NCBI RefSeq assembly: GCF_024124905.1
Contig: NZ_JAMXST010000005.1
Coordinates: 597,593 to 661,592, forward strand
Reading direction: 5' to 3'
DNA length: 64,000 nucleotides
Source: Cellulosimicrobium cellulans
GTDB lineage: Bacteria; Actinomycetota; Actinomycetes; Actinomycetales; Cellulomonadaceae
A program made the position numbers and the translations under genes. Shown here in pieces: positions 51,612-60,044 of the stretch; within the stretch, counting starts at the first letter, position 1, and each line of letters begins with the position of its first letter. A model generated the notes under the pieces. It was not told the origin of the DNA. It saw nothing but the letters and a program-made list of their open reading frames with translations, and did no database searches.

Positions 51612-52814
51612 ATGTCCGGGCCCGTGTTCGCCGGCGCCGTCGCCGGTCTCGTCGTGGGCGTGCTGCTCACCCTCGGGCTCGTGCTCGCGTGGCGGCTCGC
51701 GCGCGGGTCGCGCGAGCTCGGGAGCGACTCGGACCGCGCGACGTTCCGCACCCTGCACCTCGCGTCGCGTGCCGCGACGCACCTGCGGGGCGGGCTCGAC
51801 GGCGACGACGTCGGGCGCGCGGCCCGCTCGCTGCGCCAGCTCCTCGGCGCGGACGCGCTCGCCGTCGTCACGGCCGAGGGCGCGGTCGCGCTCGACGGCA
51901 GCACGACGCTGGAGCCCGACGCGCGCCGGGTCGCCGAGCGGGTGCTCGCCACCGGTCGGCGGCACGTCGAGAGCCGGGACCACAAGGACGGCGACGAGGC
52001 GGGCGGCGACGTCGCGGACGCCGTCGGGGCGCCGGTCGTGACGGGCGGGCGCGTCGCGGGCGTCGTCGTCGCGTTCGCGGGCACGGTGCGCCCGCCGCTC
52101 GTGCGCGCGACGGGCGAGGTCGCGCAGTGGTGCTCGGCGCAGCTCGAGCTCGGCGAGCTCGAGGCCTCGCGCACCGCGCTCGCACAGGCCGAGCTGCGCG
52201 CGCTGCGCGCCCAGATCAGCCCCCACTTCGTCTACAACGCGCTCGGCGCCATCGCGTCGTTCATCAGCACGGACCCGGAACGGGCGCGCGACCTCGTGCT
52301 CGACTTCGCCGACTTCACGCGCTACTCGTTCCGCGGCCGCGGCGACTTCACGACCCTCGCCGACGAGCTGCGCTCCATCCACTCCTACGTCGAGCTGGAA
52401 CGGGCCCGGTTCGGCGAGCGCCTCGCCGTGACCCTGCAGATCGCGCCCGAGTCCCTCACGGCCGTCATCCCCTTCCTGTCGGTGCAGCCGCTCGTCGAGA
52501 ACGCGGTCCGGCACGGCCTCGAACCCCAGGAGCGGGGCGGGACGATCGTCATCACCGCGCGCGACGAGGGCACCCAGACGGAGATCACGGTCGAGGACGA
52601 CGGCGTCGGCATGGACCCGGCCGTCGTGCGCGAGCTCCTCACGTCGCGCGGGAGCGAGCACGTGGGCCTGCGCAACGTCGACCGGCGCGTGCGCCAGCTC
52701 TACGGCGACGACCACGCGCTCGACATCGAGACCGCCCCCGGCTCCGGCACGCTCGTGCGCCTGCGCGTGCCCCGCTCCCAGCCCCTGCACGAGACGGAGG
52801 TGAGCGTGCCGTGA
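51612..52814 (+). CDS. LytS-type sensor histidine kinase
   Basis: 400 aa. One N-terminal transmembrane helix (VFAGAVAGLVVGVLLTLGLVLAW), a GAF-like domain (about 45-180), then the His_kinase motif LRAQISPHFVYNALGAIASFISTDPERA and ATPase motifs VQPLVENAVRHGL, VEDDGVGMDP, GLRNVDRRVRQLY. TACGAT lies six bases before ATG 51612, so the message is probably leaderless. Its stop overlaps the LytTR regulator (GTGA). This pair resembles the pyruvate-sensing BtsSR/YpdAB systems, and the operon ends with a symporter. Confidence 0.93.
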   Translation: MSGPVFAGAVAGLVVGVLLTLGLVLAWRLARGSRELGSDSDRATFRTLHLASRAATHLRGGLDGDDVGRAARSLRQLLGADALAVVTAEGAVALDGSTTLEPDARRVAERVLATGRRHVESRDHKDGDEAGGDVADAVGAPVVTGGRVAGVVVAFAGTVRPPLVRATGEVAQWCSAQLELGELEASRTALAQAELRALRAQISPHFVYNALGAIASFISTDPERARDLVLDFADFTRYSFRGRGDFTTLADELRSIHSYVELERARFGERLAVTLQIAPESLTAVIPFLSVQPLVENAVRHGLEPQERGGTIVITARDEGTQTEITVEDDGVGMDPAVVRELLTSRGSEHVGLRNVDRRVRQLYGDDHALDIETAPGSGTLVRLRVPRSQPLHETEVSVP

Positions 52815-53680
52815 CCGGCACCGACCCGGCCCCCGGCCCGGCGCCCCAGGACCCGCCCGCCGTCGGGCTGGACGTGCTCGTCGCCGACGACGAGCGGCCC
52901 GTGCTCGACGAGCTCGTCGCCCTGCTGCGGCGCGACCCGCGCGTGCGGACCGTGCTCGGCGTCGCGACCGGGTCGGAGGCGCTGCGCGAGCTCTCCTCGC
53001 GCACGGTCGACGCGGCGTTCCTCGACATCCACATGCCCGGGCTGACCGGCCTCGACCTGGCTCGCGCGCTCTCGCGGTTCTCCGACCGCCCCGCGGTCGT
53101 GTTCGTCACCGCGGACGAGGCCCGCGCGCTCGAGGCGTTCGACGTCGAGGCCGTCGACTACGTGCTCAAGCCCGTGCGCCGCGAGCGCCTGACGCGCGCC
53201 GTCGACCGGGTCGTGGAGCGCGTCGCGGACCGCGCCGGGCGAGGTGTCGGGGCCGGCGGCGTGCCCGACGGCGCAGGGTCGCCGCCCGTGAGCGCCGCCC
53301 CTCCCGCCGCGCCGGCCGCCCCGCCGCGCGGGGCCCCGGAGGACGAGACGCTCGTCGTGACGGTCGGGACGACGACGCGCCTCGTCCGCCGCAGCGCGGT
53401 GCGGTGGGTCCAGGCGCAGGGCGACTACTCGCGCCTCGTCACGGACACCGAGCAGTTCCTCGTGCGCGAGCCGCTGTCCGACCTCGAGGAGCGGTGGGCG
53501 CCCGCCGGGTTCCTGCGCGTCCACCGGTCGTACCTCGTGGACCGGGCCGCCGTGACTGCGGCGCGGTTCGGCGGGGCGCAGCCCGCGCTCGTCGTGGCGG
53601 GGCACGAGGTGCCGGTGAGCCGCCGCATGGTCCCGGCCGTGCGGGAGGCGCTGCTCGGTCCCCACCGGGGCCCGTCGTGA
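52811..53680 (+). CDS. LytTR-family response regulator
   Basis: 289 aa from GTG 52811. The receiver domain has D72 in AAFLDIHMPG and Lys in VDYVLKPVRRERL. A Pro/Ala linker (about 145-175) leads to the LytTR DNA-binding domain: RRSAVRWVQAQGDYSRLVTDTEQFLVREPLSDLEERW and FLRVHRSYLVDRAAV. It is the only LytTR protein here, and a matching direct repeat lies upstream of cstA. It overlaps both neighbours by four bases within a four-gene operon. Confidence 0.94.
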   Translation: MTGTDPAPGPAPQDPPAVGLDVLVADDERPVLDELVALLRRDPRVRTVLGVATGSEALRELSSRTVDAAFLDIHMPGLTGLDLARALSRFSDRPAVVFVTADEARALEAFDVEAVDYVLKPVRRERLTRAVDRVVERVADRAGRGVGAGGVPDGAGSPPVSAAPPAAPAAPPRGAPEDETLVVTVGTTTRLVRRSAVRWVQAQGDYSRLVTDTEQFLVREPLSDLEERWAPAGFLRVHRSYLVDRAAVTAARFGGAQPALVVAGHEVPVSRRMVPAVREALLGPHRGPS

Positions 53681-54234
53681 GCGGCCCGGACCCCTCGTCG
53701 GCCCCGCCCCCGACCGACGACGGACGCGCTCCCGGTCGAGAGCCGCACCCCGGGGTGCATCCCCCGGCCCGGAGTGCGGCGCCCGACGGGCGTCGTCCCG
53801 AGCGCGTGCGCGTCCGGTCGACCGATCCCCCGGCCGGCGTCCCGGCGGGCGGACCGTCGTCGGGCACGCCCACGGCGTCTCCGCGTCGCCCCGAGGAGCC
53901 GGACGACGCCGCCGCGCACTACACGCGCGGCCTCGTCCGGGCGCAGCTCCGGCTCGGGCTCGCGTGCGTCGTCTCGTTCCTCGCGGTCGTCGCGCTGCTC
54001 ACGGTGACGATGAGCGCGGTGCCCGCGCTGGACGCGGTGGTGGTCGCCGGCGTCCCGCTCCCGTGGCTCGTGCACGCGTACGGCTTCTACCCCGTGATCG
54101 TCGCGTTCGCGGTCGTGTTCGCCGTCGCGGCGGCGCACAACGAGCGCCGGTACCGCGCGCTCGCAGAGGGATCGGGCGGGTCCGCCGAGGCCGGCCCGGA
54201 CGAGGCAGGACCCGACGAGGCGGGCGCCGCGTGA
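53677..54234 (+). CDS. Two-helix membrane protein linked to the symporter (DUF485-like)
   Basis: 185 aa from GTG 53677, overlapping the LytTR stop. A disordered Pro/Arg-rich N-terminal 80 residues precedes a domain with two transmembrane helices (LGLACVVSFLAVVALLTVTMSAV and WLVHAYGFYPVIVAFAVVFAVAAAHNERRY), the layout of DUF485 proteins that accompany acetate/pyruvate symporters such as ActP and MctC. It is coupled to the symporter by another 4-bp overlap. Confidence 0.83.
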   Translation: MSGPDPSSAPPPTDDGRAPGREPHPGVHPPARSAAPDGRRPERVRVRSTDPPAGVPAGGPSSGTPTASPRRPEEPDDAAAHYTRGLVRAQLRLGLACVVSFLAVVALLTVTMSAVPALDAVVVAGVPLPWLVHAYGFYPVIVAFAVVFAVAAAHNERRYRALAEGSGGSAEAGPDEAGPDEAGAA

Positions 54235-55754
54235 GCGCGCTGCCCCTCGTCGCGATCGGGCTGCTGCTGCTCGCGACCGGCCTCATCGGGTTCTACGGTC
54301 TGCGCATCTCGCGCACCACGAGCGACTTCTTCGTCGCCTCGCGCACGGTGCGGCCGGTGTGGAACGCGTCGGCGATCAGCGGCGAGTACCTGTCCGCGGG
54401 CACGTTCCTCGGCCTCTCGGGGCTCGTGCTGCTCTCGGGCGCCGAGGCGTTCTGGTTCCCCGTCGGGTACGCGGCCGGCTACCTGCTCGTCCTGCTGTTC
54501 GTCGCGGGCCCGCTGCGCCGCAGCGGCGCCTACACGATCCCGGACTTCGTGCACGCCCGGCTCGACTCCGTCGTCGCACGCCGCGTCACGAGCGTGCTCG
54601 TGCTCGTCATCGGGTGGCTGTACGTCGTGCCGCAGCTCCACGGCGCGGCGCTCGTCATCACGAGCGTCGCGCCCGTCCCGCCGTGGGTCGGGTCGGTGGG
54701 GATCGCGGTCGTCGTGAGCGCGGTCGTCGCGGCCGGCGGCATGCGCTCCATCACCTTCGTCCAGGCGTTCCAGTTCTGGGTCAAGCTGACCGCGCTCGCG
54801 CTGCCGCTCGTGTTCGTGCTCATGGCGCTCGGCGGTGCGTTCGAGCCCGGGGGCGCCGTCGTCACGTTCGACCCCGCCGCCGTCTTCCCGCCCGAGGCCG
54901 GGCCGGGCGGTCTCGACGCGTACGCGACCGCGTCGCTCCTGCTCGCGCTGCTGCTCGGGACGACCGGGCTGCCGCACGTGCTCGTGCGCTTCTACACCTC
55001 GCCCGACGGCGGCTCGGCCCGCCGCACGACCGTCGTCGTGCTCGTGATGATCAGCGTGTTCTACATGGTGTCGAGCACGCTCGGGCTCGTCGCCCGGGTG
55101 GTGGCGCCCGACCTCGCGGCGCCCGGCGTCGCCGACACGGTGGTGCTCACCCTGCCGACCCGACTCGTGCCGGGCCTCGGCGGCGAGCTGCTCGCGGCGC
55201 TCGTCGTCGCCGGCGCGTTCGCGGCGTTCCTCGGCACGTCGTCGGGGCTGGTCGTGGCGCTCGCCGGCGTCGTGAGCCAGGACCTGTTCGGCGGGACCGT
55301 GCGCTCGTTCCGGTGGTCCGCCGTCGCGTGCACGCTCATCCCGCTCGCGTTCGCGCTCGTCGCCATCCCGCAGGGCCTCGTGACGAGCGTCGGGACGGTG
55401 TTCGTCTTCGCCGCCTCCGCGCTGTCGCCGGTGATCCTGCTCGGCGTGTGGTGGCGCCGCCTCACCGCGCGCGGCGCCGTGGCGGGGATGGTCGTGGGCT
55501 CCGTCCTGTGCGCGACGGCGCTGCTCGCCTCGTCCGCGCTCGTCGCCGCGGGCTACGGGACGGTCTCGTCAGGCGCGACGGCGGACGGCGTCCCCGGCGT
55601 CGTGCGCGCGCTGCTCGCCCAGCCCGCGGCCTGGACCATCCCGCTCGCGACCGCGACCGTCGTCGTCGTGTCGCTGCTCGACCGGCACGGCCCGCCGCTA
55701 CGCACCGACCGGTTCCTGCAGCGCCTGCACGTGCCGGAGCGCCGCCGGCCGTGA
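54231..55754 (+). CDS. Sodium:solute (monocarboxylate/acetate-type) symporter, SSS family
   Basis: 507 aa from GTG 54231. About 13 helices; key signature ISRTTSDFFVASRTVRPVWNASAISGEYLSAGTFLGLSG is that of ActP/MctC cation:acetate or pyruvate symporters, with TTGLPHVLVRFYTSPD in the middle and AAFLGTSSGLVVALAGVVSQDL later. It is the last gene of the four-gene operon with its two-component system and the DUF485-like protein, which together suggest a carboxylate-sensing uptake unit. Confidence 0.92.
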   Translation: MSALPLVAIGLLLLATGLIGFYGLRISRTTSDFFVASRTVRPVWNASAISGEYLSAGTFLGLSGLVLLSGAEAFWFPVGYAAGYLLVLLFVAGPLRRSGAYTIPDFVHARLDSVVARRVTSVLVLVIGWLYVVPQLHGAALVITSVAPVPPWVGSVGIAVVVSAVVAAGGMRSITFVQAFQFWVKLTALALPLVFVLMALGGAFEPGGAVVTFDPAAVFPPEAGPGGLDAYATASLLLALLLGTTGLPHVLVRFYTSPDGGSARRTTVVVLVMISVFYMVSSTLGLVARVVAPDLAAPGVADTVVLTLPTRLVPGLGGELLAALVVAGAFAAFLGTSSGLVVALAGVVSQDLFGGTVRSFRWSAVACTLIPLAFALVAIPQGLVTSVGTVFVFAASALSPVILLGVWWRRLTARGAVAGMVVGSVLCATALLASSALVAAGYGTVSSGATADGVPGVVRALLAQPAAWTIPLATATVVVVSLLDRHGPPLRTDRFLQRLHVPERRRP

Positions 55755-55809
55755 CCCCCGGCAGACAGGCAGGGTGAGGACGCGAGCACCGGAACACGTA
55801 GAAGGGCCG

Positions 55810-55878
55810 GGAATCTGTAGCGTGGAGGGCATGAAATTTGTAGCGTAAGAGTCCTGAAATCTGTAGCGTAGGAGGCCG
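55810..55878. repeat. Three 23-bp direct repeats upstream of the DUF4143-type ATPase
   Basis: Units start at 55810, 55833 and 55856, each with a core GAAATCTGTAGCGTAGGAG-like sequence (GGAATC, GAAATT and GAAATC variants). The period is exactly 23 bp. They lie 65 bp before the ATPase start codon, at a place suited to promoter-proximal regulation. No known iteron consensus is matched. Confidence 0.8.
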
Positions 55879-55943
55879 ACGAGCCTCCTGGTCGGTTCTC
55901 TACCGGGGCCGGGAGCACGCGAGCACCAGGGAGCCGATCAGTG

Positions 55944-57209
55944 ATGGACTACCGCAGGCGCGTCATCGACGACGTGCTCGACGAGCTGGTCGCAGAGCTG
56001 CCGACGATCGAGCTCCACGGGCCGAAAGGCGTGGGGAAGACAGCCACCGCGCAACAACGCGCCCGCACGGTGATGCGCCTGGACGATCCTCGCGAACGTG
56101 AGTTGTTCGCCAGCGACCCGGCACGAATCCGCGCCGTAGAGCACCCGCTGCTCGTGGACGAGTGGCAGCGGGTCCCGGAGTCGTGGGACGTGGTTCGACG
56201 AGCGGTCGACGACGGCATCGGGACCTACCTGCTGACCGGCAGCTCCGTCCCCCTCGAAGCACCCGTCCACTCCGGGGCAGGCCGGTTCGTCACGTTTCGC
56301 ATGCGTCCCATGAGCCTCCTGGAGCGAGGGTTTGCAGAACCCACCGTCAGCCTCGGCGACCTGCTGGACGGGTCTCGGCCCGAGATCACCGGGTCGTCGA
56401 GACGCGGCACACGTGACTACGTCGACGAGATCGTGCGTTCCGGGTTCCCGGACATCCACGCCCTCGCGCCGCGAGCCCGTCGGCACCGGCTCGAGGGATA
56501 CGTGGACCTGATCGTCACGAGGGCGTTCCCCGAGCAAGGACTCGTCGTGCGTCGCCCGGGCGTCCTGCGCGCGTGGCTCACGGCCTATGCAGCCGCGACG
56601 TCGACGACTGCGACCTACCAACGGATCCTTGACGCCGCCACACCCGGCCTCTCCGAGAAGCCCGCTCGGAGCACCGTGACCGCGTACCGCGACGTGCTTG
56701 AACAGCTCTGGATGCTCGATCCCGTCGAAGCGTGGCTCCCAGGCAGGAATCACCTCACCCGGCTCGCGCGCGGACCCAAGCACCAGCTCGCGGACCCCGG
56801 TCTCGCCGCTCATCTGCTCGGTGCAGACCAGTCCGCGCTTCTCGGGGGCAGCGACGGCCCGGTCCCCAACCTGCGCGACGGGACCTTGCTCGGATCGCTG
56901 TTCGAGCACCTCGTCACTCTGGACGTCCAGGTCTATGCCGAACGGTCCGAAGCACGGGTACGTCACCTCCGGACGGCTGACGGCGCGCACGAGGTCGACA
57001 TCATCGTCGAGCGTCCGGACGGCCGGGTCCTGGCGATCGAGGTCAAGCTCGCGACCACGGTCACCGACCACGACGTCCGGCACCTCGCATGGCTCCGCGA
57101 CAGGATCGGCGCCGACCTCCTCGACGCGGCCGTCGTCACGCCCGGGCCCCACGCCTATCGGCGGCGGGACGGGATCGCCGTCGTACCGGCCGCGCTGCTG
57201 GGTCCTTGA
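55944..57209 (+). CDS. AAA+ ATPase with DUF4143-type C-terminal nuclease-like domain
   Basis: 421 aa from ATG 55944 (GGGAG ten bases upstream; GTG 55941 possible). P-loop ELHGPKGVGKTATAQQ, Walker B PLLVDEWQRVPESW, and sensor-like YLLTGSS. The C-terminal half contains VDIIVERPDGRVLAIEVKLATTVTDHD, fitting the PD-(D/E)xK-like fold of DUF4143 proteins. The family is common in genomic islands and has no settled function. G+C is lower than in flanks and the codons are less biased, so acquisition by transfer is likely. The 23-bp repeats upstream may control it. Confidence 0.87.
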   Translation: MDYRRRVIDDVLDELVAELPTIELHGPKGVGKTATAQQRARTVMRLDDPRERELFASDPARIRAVEHPLLVDEWQRVPESWDVVRRAVDDGIGTYLLTGSSVPLEAPVHSGAGRFVTFRMRPMSLLERGFAEPTVSLGDLLDGSRPEITGSSRRGTRDYVDEIVRSGFPDIHALAPRARRHRLEGYVDLIVTRAFPEQGLVVRRPGVLRAWLTAYAAATSTTATYQRILDAATPGLSEKPARSTVTAYRDVLEQLWMLDPVEAWLPGRNHLTRLARGPKHQLADPGLAAHLLGADQSALLGGSDGPVPNLRDGTLLGSLFEHLVTLDVQVYAERSEARVRHLRTADGAHEVDIIVERPDGRVLAIEVKLATTVTDHDVRHLAWLRDRIGADLLDAAVVTPGPHAYRRRDGIAVVPAALLGP

Positions 57210-57345
57210 CCGTCACGATCGGTGACCTGGCGGGGGGGCGACGACCACGGCCCCCGACCTCGGCCTCGCGTGACGCCCGTCACGGCAGGAGCCAAGCGCC
57301 GTCTGAACACGTGACGGGGTGGGCCCGCACGTGGGAGGACGGGAC

Positions 57346-57867
57346 ATGGAACTGGCACGCTCGACGACGGCTGCGCTCCCGACGATCTGGGGGTACGCCA
57401 CGCTCACCACGACGCGCCACCGAGCGCTGCCGTGCGCCACCACCCAGCGGGTGGACACCGTGCTGGCGCCCGTGCTCACGCCCGACGAGCTGGAGGACCT
57501 GCACGATCGTCTCGACGCCCGGCCTCGCAGGTGGTGGGGCCGTACCCCACTGCTCCTCGGCGCGAGCCGCTCGGCACGCCATGCCCTCTCGCACGCGATC
57601 GACGTCCGGACGACGACCGTGCTGCAGTGCCCACCGGACCACCCCGGTCACGGCTCTCCGGTGGCCCGCCTCCTGCGAACCATGGTCGTCGTGGAGGCCG
57701 CCCCGCTCACCGTGACGGGCGAGGCCCTCGCGCGCGAGCTGCTCTGGGCGGGCCTGTGTGCCGCACGCGTGGGCGAGACGGACAGCGTCCTCAGGGCCGC
57801 CGGTGCACTCCGCGGGCTGACCGCGGCGAACCGGCCGGACCTGCGCAGCCTCGCGGAGGACTCGTGA
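57346..57867 (+). CDS. Hypothetical protein
   Basis: 173 aa from ATG 57346, preceded by GGGAGG. An all-soluble protein with Arg- and Ala-rich helices; no membrane segment. Recognisable features: LTPDELEDLHDRLDARPRRWWG, HALSHAIDVRTTTVLQCPPDHPG, and a helical end. Two inverted repeats of GTGAC/GTCAC type lie upstream (57212-57226 and 57269-57284) and may regulate it. No known family. Confidence 0.6.
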   Translation: MELARSTTAALPTIWGYATLTTTRHRALPCATTQRVDTVLAPVLTPDELEDLHDRLDARPRRWWGRTPLLLGASRSARHALSHAIDVRTTTVLQCPPDHPGHGSPVARLLRTMVVVEAAPLTVTGEALARELLWAGLCAARVGETDSVLRAAGALRGLTAANRPDLRSLAEDS

Positions 57868-57999
57868 AGCCCTGCTCGGGCCGGTTCGGCCGTGTTCGCC
57901 CGATCTCATCCCACTCATCACCCTCGTCCGACCGGTCGCAACGAGCGCGGGCGACGTCTGATGTGGAGCGGGGGGTCGACCGGAGAGAGGCGGACGGGC

Positions 58000-58389
58000 G
58001 TGGATGACTTCGTGCACGAGATCGGGGCGTACGTGAACCGGGTGGAGCGCCTGCACTGGCGGCGTACCGGCCTGTTCAGCAGGACGGTCGTCGACGCTAT
58101 CGTGCCGCTGTGCCAGGCCTACGCGGCCGGAGCGGACGCGGCCCTTCTCTACCTGGCCGTGCAGGACCTGTGCGCGACGCTCCGCGCGCTCGGCGTCCCA
58201 CCGGGCTGCCGGGCGCGCGCTGCGGCGGCAGTGGCCGACGACCTCGATCTCGCACTGCTCGCGTGGCTTCCCCAGCCCGATCTCGGGGTACGAGACCCGC
58301 TGCTCGCGCGAGCCTTCCGCTCGGCCGAGCCGCTCGACCGAGACGACCTCGACCCCGTGCCCGCCACGGCCGTAGGAGCCGCCGCATGA
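58000..58389 (+). CDS. Helical hypothetical protein coupled to BldC-like regulator
   Basis: 129 aa from GTG 58000 behind GAGAGAGG; the upstream ATG 57961 is possible. Predominantly helical: DFVHEIGAYVNRVERLHWRRTGLFSRTVVDAIVPLCQAYAAGADAALLYLAVQDLCATLRALG, with two cysteines (VPLCQ, QDLCAT). The acidic C-terminus (LDRDDLDP) ends in four bases shared with the BldC-like gene, so translation is coupled. No family recognised; it could be a partner of the regulator. Confidence 0.6.
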   Translation: MDDFVHEIGAYVNRVERLHWRRTGLFSRTVVDAIVPLCQAYAAGADAALLYLAVQDLCATLRALGVPPGCRARAAAAVADDLDLALLAWLPQPDLGVRDPLLARAFRSAEPLDRDDLDPVPATAVGAAA

Positions 58390-58625
58390 TCGCACGACGA
58401 CGCGCGGCCGCGGGCCGCGACGAGGGCGAACGGCCGTCACTGCTCACCCCGGCCGAGGTGGCGGCTCTCTTCCGGGTCGACCCAAAGACCGTCACCCGCT
58501 GGGCCCAGGCGGGCAAGATCACGTCCGTCCGGACGCTCGGTGGCCACCGACGCTTCGACGCCGACGAGATCGAGCGCCTGATCGAATCCGCACGCACCGG
58601 CCGGACGAGCGAGACACCGTCGTGA
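58386..58625 (+). CDS. BldC-like MerR-type DNA-binding protein
   Basis: 79 aa. The central LLTPAEVAALFRVDPKTVTRWAQAGKITSVRTLGGHRRF is nearly the whole of the BldC domain (single winged helix-turn-helix), flanked by a short basic N-terminus and a helix DADEIERLIESAR. BldC in Streptomyces binds head-to-tail along direct repeats and controls development. The gene is embedded in a ladder of overlapping genes: four-base overlap upstream and four-base overlap with the 32-aa peptide downstream. Confidence 0.9.
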   Translation: MIARRRAAAGRDEGERPSLLTPAEVAALFRVDPKTVTRWAQAGKITSVRTLGGHRRFDADEIERLIESARTGRTSETPS

Positions 58626-58720
58626 CGGGATCGCGACTCGGCACATGGCTCGCAGCCGCCGTCTGCGCGGCGGGTCTCTGCTGCGTCGCGGCCTCCCTGC
58701 TGCTCGCGCTGGGCAGCTGA
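58622..58720 (+). CDS. 32-residue transmembrane peptide
   Basis: GTG 58622 overlaps the BldC-like stop by four bases; TGA at 58718. The sequence is a short basic start (MTGSRLGTW) and one hydrophobic helix with three cysteines (AAAVCAAGLCCVAASLLLAL). Too short for a gene finder but coupled to the regulator and ending just before a terminator. Small membrane peptides coupled to regulators can act as sensors or regulators of the next step; nothing more can be said. Confidence 0.45.
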   Translation: MTGSRLGTWLAAAVCAAGLCCVAASLLLALGS

Positions 58721-58721
58721 A

Positions 58722-58756
58722 GAAGCTCAGAGGCCCTGCGGGGCCTCCCCAGCTTC
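58722..58756 (+). terminator. Hairpin terminator of the BldC-like cluster
   Basis: Inner stem AGGCCC-TGCG-GGGCCT with an outer stem GAAGCT pairing with AGCTTC. It follows directly after the 32-residue peptide stop. Confidence 0.7.
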
Positions 58757-58969
58757 ACGGACGGCCGCGAGATGCGCGTCCGTCCCACCGCGCCCTGTCC
58801 GCGGGTTCGAGCGACGCCCGGTGGCTCCCTGCGTGACGGGGGCGCGGCACGCTACCGACAAGCTTCACCTGCCAGTTCACCCACGGTGGTCCGCCATGAC
58901 CGTCCGCTTCACCAGTCTGTCTTCACAGAGAGGCACGCCTCGGGGGCCTCTGCGGACGAGGAGCAGACC

Positions 58970-59803
58970 ATGACGCATCCCACGCTGTGGGACCAGCTCG
59001 AGGAGATGGCCGCCGGGAGTCCGCTCCCCCCACCCCCTCCGCACCATCGTCGCGCCGCCACCGGACCGGGCTCCGGGCGTGGTGCGGTGTCGTCGGTCGT
59101 GGGTGTTCTCGGGGAGCTGCTCATCACGCTCGGGATCGTGCTGGGCCTGTACGTGGTGTGGCAGCTGTGGTGGACGGACGTGCAGGCCGACCGCGTGCAG
59201 GCGCAGGTCCTGGAGGAGATGGACGCGCCCACGCCGGACACCGGGGACGTCGCGACGGCCGTGCGCCGGGACGAGCCGCCGGTCATGGAGGCGCCCGCGC
59301 TGGGCGAGGTGTGGGGCACGCTCTACGTGCCGCGGTGGGACGGCAAGATGATGCCGATCGCGGAGGGGACGGACAAGCGCTCGATCCTCGACCAGGCGAT
59401 GGCCGGGCACTACCCGGAGACGGTCATGCCGGGCGCGGTCGGGAACTTCTCGGTCGCGGGGCACCGGCAGACGTACGGCAAGATCTTCCACGACGTGGAG
59501 GAGCTCGAGATCGGCGACCCGATCGTCGTGGAGGCCGGCGGGGTCTGGTACGTGTACCGCGTGGACCACATGCAGGCGGTGAAGCCGGACCAGGTGGAGG
59601 CCGTGGCGCCCGTCCCGTGGCAGCCCGGCGTCGAGCCGACGGAGCGGTACCTCACCCTGACGACGTGCCACCCGATCGGGCTGAACTCGCTCGTGGCACG
59701 GTTCATCGTCAACGCGAAGCTGGACTACTGGATGCCGGTCGAGGACGGCACGCCGCCGGACCTCGTCGGCCAGACGGCTCCTGCCGCTGAAGGGAGCGCG
59801 TGA
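58970..59803 (+). CDS. Class E sortase
   Basis: 277 aa from ATG 58970 (GAGGAG upstream). A membrane helix at about 46-70 (GELLITLGIVLGLYVVWQLWW) anchors it. Catalytic residues: H165 in VAGHRQTYGK, C233 in LTLTTCHPIG, R244 in VARFIVNAKL. Class E sortases cleave LAxTG signals and attach proteins to the actinobacterial wall. The LATTG surface protein at 42.7-45.5 kb is an expected substrate. It overlaps the next small gene by one base (TGATG). Confidence 0.93.
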   Translation: MTHPTLWDQLEEMAAGSPLPPPPPHHRRAATGPGSGRGAVSSVVGVLGELLITLGIVLGLYVVWQLWWTDVQADRVQAQVLEEMDAPTPDTGDVATAVRRDEPPVMEAPALGEVWGTLYVPRWDGKMMPIAEGTDKRSILDQAMAGHYPETVMPGAVGNFSVAGHRQTYGKIFHDVEELEIGDPIVVEAGGVWYVYRVDHMQAVKPDQVEAVAPVPWQPGVEPTERYLTLTTCHPIGLNSLVARFIVNAKLDYWMPVEDGTPPDLVGQTAPAAEGSA

Positions 59804-59973
59804 TGTACGGGGCGCTGTGGCGCGTGCTGCCCGGGCCCGCGTGGGTCCGGGTGCTGATCCTGCTCGTCCTCGCGGCCGCCGTCGTGCTCGCGTGCTTCGA
59901 GTGGCTGTTCCCGCTCCTGTCGGAGTACATGCCGTTCAACGACCCCAACATCCAGACCGACGCCGCCGACTGA
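59803..59973 (+). CDS. Small membrane protein coupled to sortase E
   Basis: 56 aa; ATG 59803 shares its A with the sortase stop. MYGALWRVLPGPAWVRVLILLVLAAAVVL then a charged segment with FEWLFPLL and NDPNIQTDAAD. Similar short proteins follow sortase E genes in other actinobacteria, from memory, so it is a conserved partner and not a chance frame. One transmembrane helix. Confidence 0.75.
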   Translation: MYGALWRVLPGPAWVRVLILLVLAAAVVLACFEWLFPLLSEYMPFNDPNIQTDAAD

Positions 59974-60044
59974 GCGGATCCGGCTTCTCGTGGCGGCTCC
60001 GAGCGCGTCGAGGACCGCGGCGCAAGCGGGGGGGCGTCCGTCCT

